Shown: positions 1-12,600 of the stretch, piece by piece
Numbering within the stretch: position 1 is the first letter of the stretch
How the letters are laid out: every line of letters begins with the position of its first letter
Made by a program: the position numbers and the translations under genes
Notes under the pieces: generated by a model
The model's input: only the letters and a program-made list of their open reading frames with translations
What the model was told of the DNA's origin: nothing
Database searches by the model: none
Assembly: GCA_002811675.1 (NCBI GenBank)
Contig: PDIM01000034.1
Span: 1 to 58,895, forward strand
Direction: 5' to 3'
Source: Ichthyosporea sp. XGB-2017a
Taxonomy: Eukaryota > Opisthokonta > Ichthyosporea
DNA: 58,895 bases

Positions 1-265
1 ATATCTCACTGGACTGAGCTAAGGATAACACATAATCCTCAACACTCCAGTAAGCTTTCCGTGTCTCAATCGACTCAGAGTAATCCCTCATTAGAAGCTG
101 CAGTTCCTCGGCCTTTAATACCGCAAGAGCACTTGCTACTTCTTCTTTGTTAGCTGGAAAGTGAGTTACTCCCTCCGGTGTTGAAGAAGCATCTACTGAT
201 TCCCCCACTTCTCCCTCTGCTGGTGTCCTCCCGGACTGTTGATTTTCTTCCGACGTTGCGGGCAT
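1..265 (-). CDS. 5' end of an unrecognised protein gene, cut by the window edge
   Basis: Reading leftwards from an ATG at 265-263 gives 88 uninterrupted codons that run off the window edge. The product begins MPATSEENQQSGRTPAEGEV. The first 35 residues are rich in Ser, Glu and Pro and look disordered. They are followed by a helical stretch with AEELQLLMRDYSES and a WSVEDYVLSLAQ segment. I recognise no family. It lies downstream of the dynein gene on the same strand, with about 380 bases between the dynein stop and this start. Inference: this is the N-terminus of a real gene, because the composition is protein-like and the frame stays open to the edge, but 88 codons is weak evidence. Confidence 0.5.
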   Translation of the reverse strand, partial: MPATSEENQQSGRTPAEGEVGESVDASSTPEGVTHFPANKEEVASALAVLKAEELQLLMRDYSESIETRKAYWSVEDYVLSLAQSSEI

Positions 266-646
266 TGGACTTCAATTGATTTTCTGGTAAAGTTAAAAAA
301 AATAAAAACTGATTCTGATTTAGGTAAAAAAAAGTAAACAATAAACAGATTTCTAAAGTAATACCAGTCCAGAATGAGGAGAGCCTTTTACCAAGCCCCC
401 TCATTACAATATATATATGTTTAGTGTAAATAAGAAGTACAATTTACTGTGCATTAACCCATACAACTACCTCTAGTTGCCATGCGGTCCTACAGTAAAT
501 ATACTTACAAATAAAATAAGTAAAATAAATTATAAAAAATAAAAAATAAGCATTAGCCACGTGAGTATCCCATATTATATGCGAATATTGTTAGGTTTCT
601 AAGGGTTATAAAAACTATTACTATTTCTATTTCAATACATCGCGTT
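266..646. other. AT-rich intergenic spacer between dynein 3' end and the left-edge gene
   Basis: This stretch is strongly AT-rich, with A/T runs at 290-350 and 505-560, and has no convincing open frame. The 84-codon frame at 150-404 has no ATG support beyond the spacer and overlaps the start of the left-edge gene in another frame. The spacer should hold the 3'UTR of the dynein gene and the promoter of the left-edge gene. I see no clean AATAAA signal for the dynein transcript on the minus strand. Confidence 0.5.
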
Positions 647-3600
647 TTAGTCGATATTAAGTATCAAGCAAACGCCCTCAAGAATCCAGTGACTTTCGTG
701 ATGGGCAGAATTTAAATATGCCTCAAACACTAAGCCAACCCCCATACCACTTCTTCTATCTTGAGTCACATAAACCGGAGATTTGTAGCAATTTTGAGTT
801 TTGAGTTTGTGAATTTCGACTGCAGTAATTTGCAGAATGGGCATTTCCTCCACAATAACCTTTGGTCTTTGACGAGTCAAACAGCGCTTTTGAGTGCTCC
901 ACGAAGCCCCTTCAAGATAGAATCCGGAAGCAAAGCAACCATTTAATGCACTTTCTCGTGGCGTAATATCTTCTTTGCTATAATAGTCCGTAACAGTAGT
1001 AAATAGTGTTGATTTATCCAATGGCCATCCATTCTTTCTGCATGCAGTTTGAATCAGAGCTGTTAGATACGACTCAGGGATGTGCAATCCCGGTAGCCAT
1101 ATCACATTTGGCTCCCCGTTGCAGATCCATTCGTTGTATTGTTCTTGCCGCTTCTGAAAATGATCTATCCAGTTCCCCAGACCTTTCAAAGTTGCAGGGG
1201 CATAGCGTTTCCAGAGCAACGGAAGTGCTCCATCAAAGAGTGCACCGGCAACGTTATCCAAGTTGTCACTCATTCCAATTTCGCCAACCAAGGCTTTTCT
1301 TAAATCGCCAAGGGAGCTATTTATACAGCCGACCAGCTGGTTCCATCTTTCAAGTTCTTGCAGTAACACCACCTGTGTCGGTGTTGGTATTCCCATTTGC
1401 TTTCGAATGACAAGGGTATCGTATTCAACAGGTATTTTTTCTAAAATATCAGTGGCAATCCCCCCAATGAATTCTTCTCTAGTAATCCCCCCAGAGGTAT
1501 CACCAGTTCTTGGTTGCATTGCCAAAAGGTTTTTCCATATACTCTTAGCCGCATTTGTTAAATAGCCAATCTCGGCATTAGAATGCAAACCAAATACTTC
1601 TGGAGAATTTGTCAATGGCAGCTGATCTATATAATCCGTGTAGTTTGATAAAGGCCCACGCTCAGGGACAGAATACACCTGTCCAATATGGCTTATACTT
1701 TTGTAGAAGTGAAAAGGTTGAAATGCATCAAAGAGAAAGTCGCCCATGTATTCATTTAGGTAAGTCATAAGTACCCGGCGATCGAAATCATCAGTAACAC
1801 GGCCCCCGTACATGGCCTCTCCAATAAGGTACCGAATACTTCCCCATGGCGTTCTTTTATCATTATTGGTCTTTGCCTTTGTTAGGTACGTCTCTAGCAG
1901 TGTTAAACTAACACGAAAGTCAGATTCGTTGAAGTCATATGGAACATTCCAGCCAATTTTTCCATACTTTCTTCGTTCCTGTACGACAGCATGAAAAAAG
2001 CCCAGAACGTACACGAGGCTTCCAAAGTCTTCATGGGGGCAAGACTGCAGCAATTGGTCAGTTATCTTAGAATAACTCCCTCGAAGATTCAGCTTTAGTC
2101 CGTTTGGGGGTTCTGTCACTACTTTGAGCGACTGCTGGAGAATACCGATCGGAAAGCTTTCTGACGGCTCCGTAGTCATCCAAAGCCGAAAATCTTGATG
2201 GGGACGTTCTAACTTTTCGAGAAATGGCTCAAGACAGTCCTGTACCCATTGCAGAAGAAGATGACAGTTTTGGAGCATAAGCCAGTGCCCTCTTGAAGCG
2301 GCCGTTTCAAGCAAATGTTCTGCAACGGGACCCTGTCCTTGACCCAAAGAAATAAACTTCAGCTTGTTTCCTCCAAAACCTAAGCTATCCGCCAATTTCA
2401 TCAGGTCTGTTGCAGGGTCTGCGCCTGGACTTAATATGAAGACAACAGGGTTCAACTCCGAGCTTTGACTATAAACGTTATTAAAATCGACAAATGGAGG
2501 CATTACATACTTTTCTCCCATTTGCTTTATAACATACTTTGTTATCGAAGGTTCTACACGATCAGTTCTAAAACACTTCAGAAGCATTAGCTTTTCAAAC
2601 TCGCTAGTTTCGCTATACGTTCCAGGAAATGGGACTTGCTCGGGGGCTTCATTTTCATACCATGACTTCCACGAATCTTCTGCTACACTTAGGTCATCAA
2701 TCAATGATGAAAATCGCGAGTCACAGATGGTTTCAAGCATTATCATATCCTCGAAGCCCTGCTCTGTTATCCATTCACAGGGTTTAGCCCTTGAGCTCTT
2801 TGTTAGGGAAACGTTGCCTTTAAGAAAAAATACAAGGCTTTCGTGTGACAAAGCACCTTTATCTAGCAAGATTTTGCTTGTCATATGAAACGAAAACATA
2901 AGTTTATGCTTTTCAAAAAGGCCCGTACATGCATAGTTATAGATCATAAAAGTAAGAGTGTCAATAATATTGTCAAGTCTTGTTTGCAGCACAGTGCTAG
3001 GCATAGCCTTGGAGAGAGCTTTATCAAAGTTACCAATATATGATTTTAGAGAGTACTGATACATTGGATTTATGATGGCAAGCTCTGCCAAAATGAAAAA
3101 GAGAACAGATCCTCTTTTAGCAACTAGTCTATATCCATTTCGCACTTCTTCTATTTCCTTGGAAGTTTCTAGAGCCAACCGAAGCTTTTCGGAAACTTCT
3201 ACTGCTTTAACTTTTGTCTCCTCGAGAGTGTCTATCAGTTCAGCATTATCTAACATATTGCCAGTTGAATTTGCCAGCTCTCTAAGCAAACTATCTTCAA
3301 GATCTTTCAAAAGGGCTTTGTTCTCACTCATTTCTATTACCAAAGTCTCGCTTTGTTCTTGAAGCTCTCGTCGTTCAAACCCCACAACGTTATTCAATAG
3401 CTGATCTTCCAGCCCTTTGGGGGTGACTGTATAGTTGATAACCATCATCTTACCAAAAATTCCTGGAGAGTAGCTTGGGTTAGATAATTTAGTAGTCATG
3501 TAAAGCCGAAAGCTAGGATCAACTTCAATTTCTTTATCACCAAGTTCAAGAATGTATCGCTTGCCATTAAACTTGTAATTTTTTTCAAGTACAGCGTCAA

Positions 3601-6600
3601 TGACAGGGTCAATATACTCTTGGACGTCTTTAAACAAAAATGGAGTTCCAAAACTAATAGCGAGTTCTAGGTGCTTGAGAAAATCGCTATCATTAAAGGA
3701 ACACACCTTCAAAGAATTGCCTGCTTCCTTTTTGCGAATAAAATTAAGCGCTTGCTGTTGTGGGTCGATGCACAGTGGCCACCGACTAGAGTTTGTTGTT
3801 AAAATACCATTCTGAACGGAGAGCTCATCGGGTGGCAGGCCCTGTGAGCACCATTGACTTATTTCAACTTCGTTTGTCAAAACTGGCTCAAGGCGAAATG
3901 GATTACTCAGAGGAACGTCTTTGTCACGTAGGTCCTTTAACCAGTCTTCATAAACTATTGTTTGGCGAAATTCCCAGGTGAAAGCCCCACAGTAGCTTAG
4001 AAACCCAGCAGTCAATAAGCAATCGCCCACAAGGCGAACTTTGGCATTCCCAAGCTCTTCCATCTCTTCTTCCCACCGAACCTTTTCCGATCCCAGCCCC
4101 CCAATGAGCTTATCTGCAGCTACAAGTCGCTTTTCCATGAGCTCCTCTTCCTCCTTAAGAGCTTGTTGTTCGTTTTGAGCTTCTATTAGCTCAACGCCTA
4201 GTTTCTTCAACATTTCTTCTAAGCTTGCAACTTCTTTCTGAGTCATATCAAGCTCTCTTTTGGCCATATGGTATTGCTTTTCAAGTTTGGCTACGGCTTG
4301 ACGCTTCGGATTTATGACTTTTGCAGTCGCACAGTAACCCATTACAGCAACAACAAATTCCAGCATCCCTGAGCCAGCAACTGAAATACTTTTCATTTGC
4401 TCGACTGTACAGTCCAACTCCTTTAGGAATTTTTTAACAGTATTCTGTTGCCCATTGCCTATACCATCGACATCTAAAGTCAGCAAAGTGTTTCTAAATC
4501 CCGAATCAGCCATCATTCCCTTCGCTGATTTCCACGAAATCTCTTTAAAGTTTCGGAGTACTAGAATACATTCGCATACTTTTTGCACTTCTTTTGGAGG
4601 TTTAGCAAAGGAACGTATTTCAGTTATGTCCGAGTTGGATAAATTTTGCAGTGCTGCTCTAGCTCTTTCCAAAGCTGGAAGGGCCTCTTGTAGAGCTTCT
4701 TCTGCTTCCTTCTTTTCTCTAGCAATAACAACGTTTTGTTCACCTAGCTCCTTTTCCTTTTCAATCGCCCCCGTTTTCTTTGCTTCAGCATCTCTAGTGG
4801 AAGTGGTAATCTTTTCAACAAGCTCAATGCATGCTTTGGTCTTTTCAGCTACAGCGACTTTCTGAACTTGCAGTTTCTCATTCAAAACTACAAGTTGCTC
4901 AGACGCTTCTATGAGTTTAGTAAGACCAGATCCCAACCGACGAGATTGTTGCTGATTGTGCTCTCTTCGAGACTTCAAAAGCTCTGAATAATTTTTAAGG
5001 TAGTCTAAATAGTGTTTAGGAGTTAGATAGTTAATTCGTCTTAAGGTCTCCAAAAAGGTCTGACTGTAAACGCTGATTGATAAGTGACATGCAACTACAT
5101 GACTCACAATATCTGGCCTGAATTCTTCTGGAACAAGTCCTTCACCAATAAAAACATCCGCCACTGCTAAGAGAGCCTCTTCAGGCCATGGCGTAAACCA
5201 GTCTACAGTCGTATTGTTGACCAGTCCTGGAAAATCACGACAGCGTTTGCGCAACGTTTCACCGGTTGGTGACATTGCCAGAATAATATGTAAATTATCA
5301 GCACACTTAGCAACGAAGTGGCCCCAACAATTATCCTTTGTCGGATTGATACCGGCATTGGTCACTTCGGACCGAATTGAATTAATGATGGTATCTATTT
5401 CATCGGTCTCATACAAAGCGGGAACGCTACCTGTTGTAAGAATGTTGTTGATAAGCTCTAAAAACCCCTCTTGTGCTACGTGAGAATCGGTGAACATAAA
5501 CGTAATCTTTTTGTTCTCTGTTCCCAGCATGTTATAAAGAGTTTTTAGATCTTCTCTAAATTCGCTTTCTCCATAACCGCGAGTTAAAGATATTTCAAAA
5601 ACATCATAGCCAGACGCAAAACTAGCAAGTTTTCCTAGCGATTGCCTTCCACTCCCCCCGACTCCTACTAAAAGGGCATGACCTCGAAGAGTATTTATGA
5701 TTCTGTGAATTCTAGTAAGATGCTCCAAGGCATCTTGAAAGAGCACAAGATTCATTGGCGTTCTCTCTTCATTGTAGTTTTCCAAAATGTCTTGAAAAAT
5801 CGGTTTAACTGTTTCATAATCTTGACAGTCTTCGTACACGCTAACTTCCTGAGTCAAAGCGTTTCGATAAGATCCAAAAAGACTAGGCATAGCTACGGCA
5901 TATTCCCTGCTCTGACTGAAGTATTTTGAAAGGAGTTCGTCAATAGCTTCAATTACAAATGTTTTGTCGTATACATTGGTCATTCGGTCATGGTACACTC
6001 GAAGGCATTCATTTCGCCACAGTCGAAGAAAATGGCTCTCATTTTCGAATCTGTCTGGTGTTGTTCTCATCATACCTTGATAGATACGACCCAAGTCTCG
6101 CAAGTTAAATATATAGTGGAATTTAGAAGGAGTCGGTGGTAAAGCAGCAGTTATCTGTTCATGAAGATCTAGAGTCATACTTGTAATAGTGGCGCTAATG
6201 TCTTTGATTTCACCTGAAAATGGAATAAGGTGGTTGACCAAAATGCTGGAATATATATGCTTAAGAGATGATTGCTCAGGGGCGGCTATATTGAATACGC
6301 AAAACAAAGATACAAATCTGGGATCCACACTATTTCTTCCACCACCAGGCGATGCCATAGCCCCCATGCATTGAACATCTCTCATATATTTCCAGTTAAG
6401 ATCTTTTCCTCTGTCATAGAGTCCACCTCTGTCGATTAGAAGTTTTAGAAGTGCTATTGGTTGTTGAGTTCCATAAAGATCAACTGCAGGCATTCCTAGG
6501 TCGTCTATGAATACAGCGAGCTTTTTTCCAGCAGGAGGACCATATGAATCTTTAGTTCGTTTTTCAATTATTGACTCCAAGTTTCTTTGAACATCCATTG

Positions 6601-9600
6601 ATGTTGTTCTGCTGGAAAAATTTGTTTTCATAACTAGCCACGAATCCTGGCTGAGTTCATTCGTTATATAATTTGATATAGTGACCGACTTCGCTGTTCC
6701 ACATTGACCAACGAATAAAACGGGGCTTCCACTGCTCACTACTTGGTCCAAAAGCCATGTTGTTCTTACTGTGTCAACGGTAGGGACGAGAATATTATAA
6801 AATTTAGTCTCTGGGTCAATTTTAAACTGAGGTACCTGTCCCGACCACGGAAACCAGAGCATGTTTTCGACGTTGAATTGGAAGTCAAACATAGTCGAGC
6901 CTTCTTCACCTTTGGGGACATTTTCACTGCCACAACCTGATGTTCCATTCGGAAGCTTCGACAATTTCCGCACTGCTGCATCAAATACGCCTCTAGAATC
7001 AGATTCTATAGTGGCCCCTAGGGACCATATTATGCAAAAGATAAATGCAGCTTCAATGTCAGCTGGAGCTTTCGAAACCAACTGTTCTTCAGCTAAAAAT
7101 ATTCGCGAAAATAAGACGGATAGCTGCTTAACCATATTGAGGCCACTTAAGGGTATTGCCACTTTTAATTTTGGCTTAACGACACCTTCAAAGACTCCAT
7201 CGTGAATATATTCAATTAGCCATGGTATGTATTTTTCGTATAGAGCAGTAAAAACACCTTGAAGCTCTTCTCCAATTTTGTTCTTTACCCATTTAAGAAA
7301 AAATGGTTGGCTTCCCAAGTTTTTAGGATCGACATACACCATACCAGCTCTACTAACCGTCGCCGGAGAAGCGTACTGAAGATCCCCCACTTCAAAAAGC
7401 AATTGACAGTATTTCTGGAGCCGAATTCGTTCCCCATTTGCAAGAGTGAGCAGTCTATTGTCATCCATCACCGAATTCATATTCTCTATCCATACAGCAT
7501 CTACATCCCCATCAAAAACAATGTATCGTCTTTCCTGTTTATCGGATGTCAAAGGTCTATTGCACTCTCGGAATATGTGGGACAAAAGGCCGTCCGTCCA
7601 GTCTCTTGTGTTTGGGTCAAGAACTCCATACAGTTCCCTTACTGTTACGGCTTTTGCATTCAGTACGAAAAGCTTGGTAGGTAGGTTCAATGCAGTCTGA
7701 GCTTTGGCCAACGTTCGAATGACTGTCGACTTCCCTCCCATAGTTGGACCAACTACCATGGTGCAGGAGCGAGTTTGCATTGTTTCGTAAAGCTGAATTA
7801 CTTTATCCACTTGATCAGCCATGTGGATCAAATTTTCGTTTTTGATTGAAGCTTCTACAGCGTCATTAAAAGACGGATACCTAACTCTAGGAACATCAAG
7901 TCCGGGAGAAAGGTCAGAAATCAAACCAAGAAAGAGTGGTACATCATCAAAAACAAACTTTGGAAGATTCATATCCCTTAAGGCCCTCATCAGAACGACG
8001 TCTTCAGGAAGTTCGGCACTTCCTCGTTTCAGCTCTCCGGCCATAACAAGTACTGATTTTAAGGCTCTTAGACCCCAATCATAGTGATATTGCTTTGACA
8101 ATTGCTCTTTTGACAATTTATACAACACAGTCATCTTTTTTGCCAAGACCTTGGCTTCCACAAACCCTTCTGAAAAAAGCATAATAGCGCAGATAAGTTC
8201 CAAGTCTGGCACTACCATTACAACAGGCCTGAATAGGGCTTTCACATTGTCTGGGAGCTCAACGCGACCCGCATACCCGGGATTCATGGTAATGAACAAG
8301 CCCATTTTGTTATCTAGTTGAATTTCTGTTCCTTCAAACTGAAAATGCTTTAGATGAAGTGAAAGAGCTTTCTGTATCGTTTGGATTTGGGCGGCAATGA
8401 CTGAAAGAACGGATAAATCTATTCTATTAAACTCATCAAAACATCCCCAAGCTCCAGCTTGGGCTAGGCCTGAAAATATTTGTCCTACAGCCCGGTAATC
8501 CATTCCTTCGCCACAGTTTGTAACTATGCACAGCAAACCCATGGCCTTTGCTAGATCTTTCACAGTTTCTGTCTTTCCTGTTCCTGCTGGCCCTGCAGGG
8601 GCACCTCCCAGGTACATATTTAAGGCTTGCGTTATTGTCAAGTAACAGCGATCAGTAAGTGGGGTTATCACAAGACGTCCATTGAGGCCCATATACTCAT
8701 ATCCATAGAGAAATTGACCAGTACACTGTTGCAAAATAAGAGTGTCTAACGAGCGGTTCCAATAAAATCTCAGCTGCGACTCCCATTCAAACTCCCTGCT
8801 ATCAAGAATGCTATCTCGGATAAACTTTTCTACAATATCTCTTGCATGGACGTCCACAATGATTAAAGTATTTAGTTTTTTTCTGTTATTAGGCGATAAA
8901 TTCATACGCACTGCGTCTACCAAATCTTGAATTTGCTCGCTTAATTTTTTACTGAAAATTTTCATTGCCATTTTGTTACCTTTTCGAACCTTTTCGAATG
9001 CATCTTCTATCTCCCATGTCCACCATACCTTACTAGCAGCAAGCGTAACCATGCCAATATATTTATATATCCATTCTACCCGATTCATGCTCATATATTT
9101 AAATACAGCCTCTTTGGTAATGGCTTCATTTGTCTTTTGCATCTCATACTTCACGGAGTTCATCCAATCCTCAACTTTTCCAGCGGCTGTAACGCTTTTT
9201 TGAAAGCAAAGTTCTTCATTTTCAGCGGATATCATTCCATTGGCAAGAAAGGATGAACCATTTTCTCGCAAATTCAGCGACGCAACATTGTCATACATTT
9301 TAATTATGTGATCTTGAACTGATGTGGCTTTGTCGCTCCCCAAGATACTTAGCAGTTCGTCGTCAGAGATAAAGAAGAACCTCGGAAATGAGTTTCGCTT
9401 TGATTCTAGATAGTCACTAAGACTTTTTTGGCAAAGCTCAAGTTGCCTATACAAATCGCTAAAGGATTCTAAACGCCCTTCGACATGGCAGGCCTCCATT
9501 ACATTTCTGTTTTTCGATGTTTCGTTCATTATTTTTTTAAAAGTTTTATCTATGTTATCAAACTTCTTTGCCTCTTCAGGGAGTTGCTGCCGTATATCGC

Positions 9601-12600
9601 CCCCAACAAATATACCTTCGAGATACATCCATTTTCTCTGAACTTGCATCCAAATATCAGTCACTTCTCCAATATGGGATAGACGTTTCTCCCAATTAGT
9701 GGCAATATCTCGAAAGGGGCCCACATAACGTGAAGCTGACATGCTTTGAACATTTAAAGCATTATCTTCTAGAAGAGTATTGATCTCATCAGTGGCACCA
9801 AGAATATATCCTCGTTCTTCGCCGGACTTGACGTACTTGGAAATGTCAAATTTAGTAGTTTTCCATGTTTCTGTGAGAACATTCAGACCTTTTTCGATAT
9901 TAAGCTCTTTCTGTGCGCCGTCTACAATATCCGCTATTTTGTCACTATACCTGTGCAATTCCATGGAGAAAAGCATCGAAAGAGTTAAGTTATCATCTAC
10001 ACTAAAAGATTTTCCTGTAGCCTTCATTAACTCTTGCCAATGACGGCCTCTCAGGGCGTCATTTTTTAAATCTTGAAGAAGAGGCAACGAATCTTTAAAG
10101 TCACTAATGCTTTCAGAAACATTCGCAAAAGTACTAAAGCCTTGTATTTCTTTTGGCATTCTTTTTAACTCTTTACTGTACGCTTCTATTCCTTGACTTA
10201 TTGTTGAAACATCGAGCTCACTCCATTTCATATCAGACCATTCATCTTTGCTAGCCTTCTGCCGACTGTAAAGGTCCATGATTATCTCTAGGTTTTGAAC
10301 TTTTTTTTCCATTTCTTGGAGCCTGGGATAAGGAGTAATTGGAAGGTCAAAGAGCTTTTGAGCTTGGACCAAATCATCCTTTTCCTTTTGTTTCTCATTC
10401 AAAATTTTACGAAATTGCTTAACTAACATGACAGCTTTTTCCATGTCACTTCCTACTGACAAAGGCCCATTTTCATTAAAGTCACCAATGACTGAGGCAA
10501 TAGACTGTTCGAAACATACGACCTGTTCGCCTGTAATAGTGGTAAATTTCTTTTTGGTTGGTATTAGCTTCCAATCAACAATGTTAGCTGACATTTTAAG
10601 TGCTTCCCATTCTAGCTCAAGATTTTTACAATTCTGTATATCTTGTTCTTGGATTTTGAATGTAGGATAATCGAGCAAAGTCTGAAAGCACTCCTCAATC
10701 TTACGCTGCTTTTGCTCAACCTGCTCTCCCTGAGTTTTTATCTCATTGATCGATTCAAGGATTAGCTTAAGTTCGTCAAGAGATGTAGGTTTCCCATCTA
10801 GTCTTCCCTGAAGAAAAGCAAAGTACTGGGTAACAGCAGCATACTCATCAAGTGCAACTTTTTCCAGGTGTAAGGCAAGCCCTGATATCCATTTCTCTGC
10901 TTCATTTTTAAGGGAAGCCTTAATAGGGGCGTAGCCAATTCTTATAAAGCTGGTGTCTTTGTAGTCTGAGGCTTCATCAACCTGCTCAATTATTTTCTTG
11001 TACACTGATAATTTGTTATCATATTCTACACAAGAGGGATCCTTAGAAGTAAATTTTTCGGTTATGGTGGGCCTATCTAGCTTCCAGAGGGACCTATATT
11101 TGTTCCATGACTGAAGCAGTATTTGGCATTGGGTAAGATCTTTTTGAATTGCATCGTTGATCCTGTTGCCAAGATAGGTAATAAGTGGATGCGCACACAC
11201 GTCAGAAAAGAAAGAATATACTTGGGGAGCTTGATTATCGCTTTTACCCAGAACTAGAGCTTGTAAACAAGTGCCGCGCTTCCATCGCACAAGTTTTTTA
11301 GTAATTTCTACAACTGAAACTGCCAGTTCAACCACCTTTTTGTGTACGTCAGTTGAAGGTGGTTCTAAGCACAGTTCCGGGATGCCCAAAGTAGCATAAA
11401 CGCGAAATTGAACTGGGCGAAGATTTTTAGACTTGCCTGATATGATATTCAAGAGTTTAGTTAAATTTCTCGAAATGAAAGCTAGGACTCCTTCAAAGAC
11501 ATTTTTTTCCCAGAATGAGTAGTAAGGCGCCAACAATGGTGACTTCCCTGTGTTAGTATTAGCAATGAGACCTTCAGCCTTTTCTAGCAATGGCTGTATA
11601 GACTGGTATTTAGCTATTATTCCAGCCTGAACTCGAGATCGATGGGCTTCCAATTCTTGAAAGTATGTATCTATTTCCCAAACTTCATCTGGTTCAATTA
11701 TTTCCGTTGGAAATAGCTCTTCATTCCGTATGGAGTCAATTACTCTTTCAATTTCTGACGAGTTTTTGTGGAGTTGACTCACTGTAGCATTGAATTTACT
11801 TATAGACACGTTTGCTTCCCTTATGAAATCGGGAATTGAAAGGGAATCCCAGTTGATTCTCACAAAGCCGGGATGAAGCATTTGCTGCATTTTTTTAAGT
11901 TCCTTCTTTAAAATAACTTTTTCCACATCCTTAAGTGCATTAAATACAGAGTAATAGTGCTTCAACATTCCTTCAACTTGCTTAACGAAATCAGTATATT
12001 TCTCTTCCTGTAGAGAGACATTGAGTACAGGTGTTGGAATGGCAAAGCCCATAGAGTCAAGAAGTTTAGCTTCGTCTATCAATGTGGATATTTCAGTATT
12101 GAAGTTGCAAAAAAATATTTCTTCCGTTCCCCTGTCTTTACTACTGTCAGAATTTTTTGGTGACTCTTTCTTGCCAAGGATAGAATTTCGCAGAAAAATG
12201 AGTTTGTCTTCTGATTGCTCTATCCATTTTTGATATTGAATCTGTTCAAACTCTTTCAAAGAGCGAGATATCTCAACATATTTTTTTGCCACCTCTTGAT
12301 ATGCCTCACTGGTAGGCAGAGAATCGTGGTTTTGAAATTTAATTATTGGACTTTTAATTCTTAAGAACAAAGATTTAGCCCAAGAGATCGCAGCTGATGT
12401 CGGTGGAAAATTCTTGAAAGCAGGTGGGTTTGAATAGTTAATGGAGAGAGTCTGACTAATTGATCCTAATTCTTTGTTATATTGTGCAAGCACTTCTGAA
12501 TATTTTTCCATCATCTGATTATTAATCGATTCCCGGGACTGAATATGTTTAAACTGCTGCAAAAGATCGAACGCAGTCTCAGAGGATCGAAGCTTAGAAA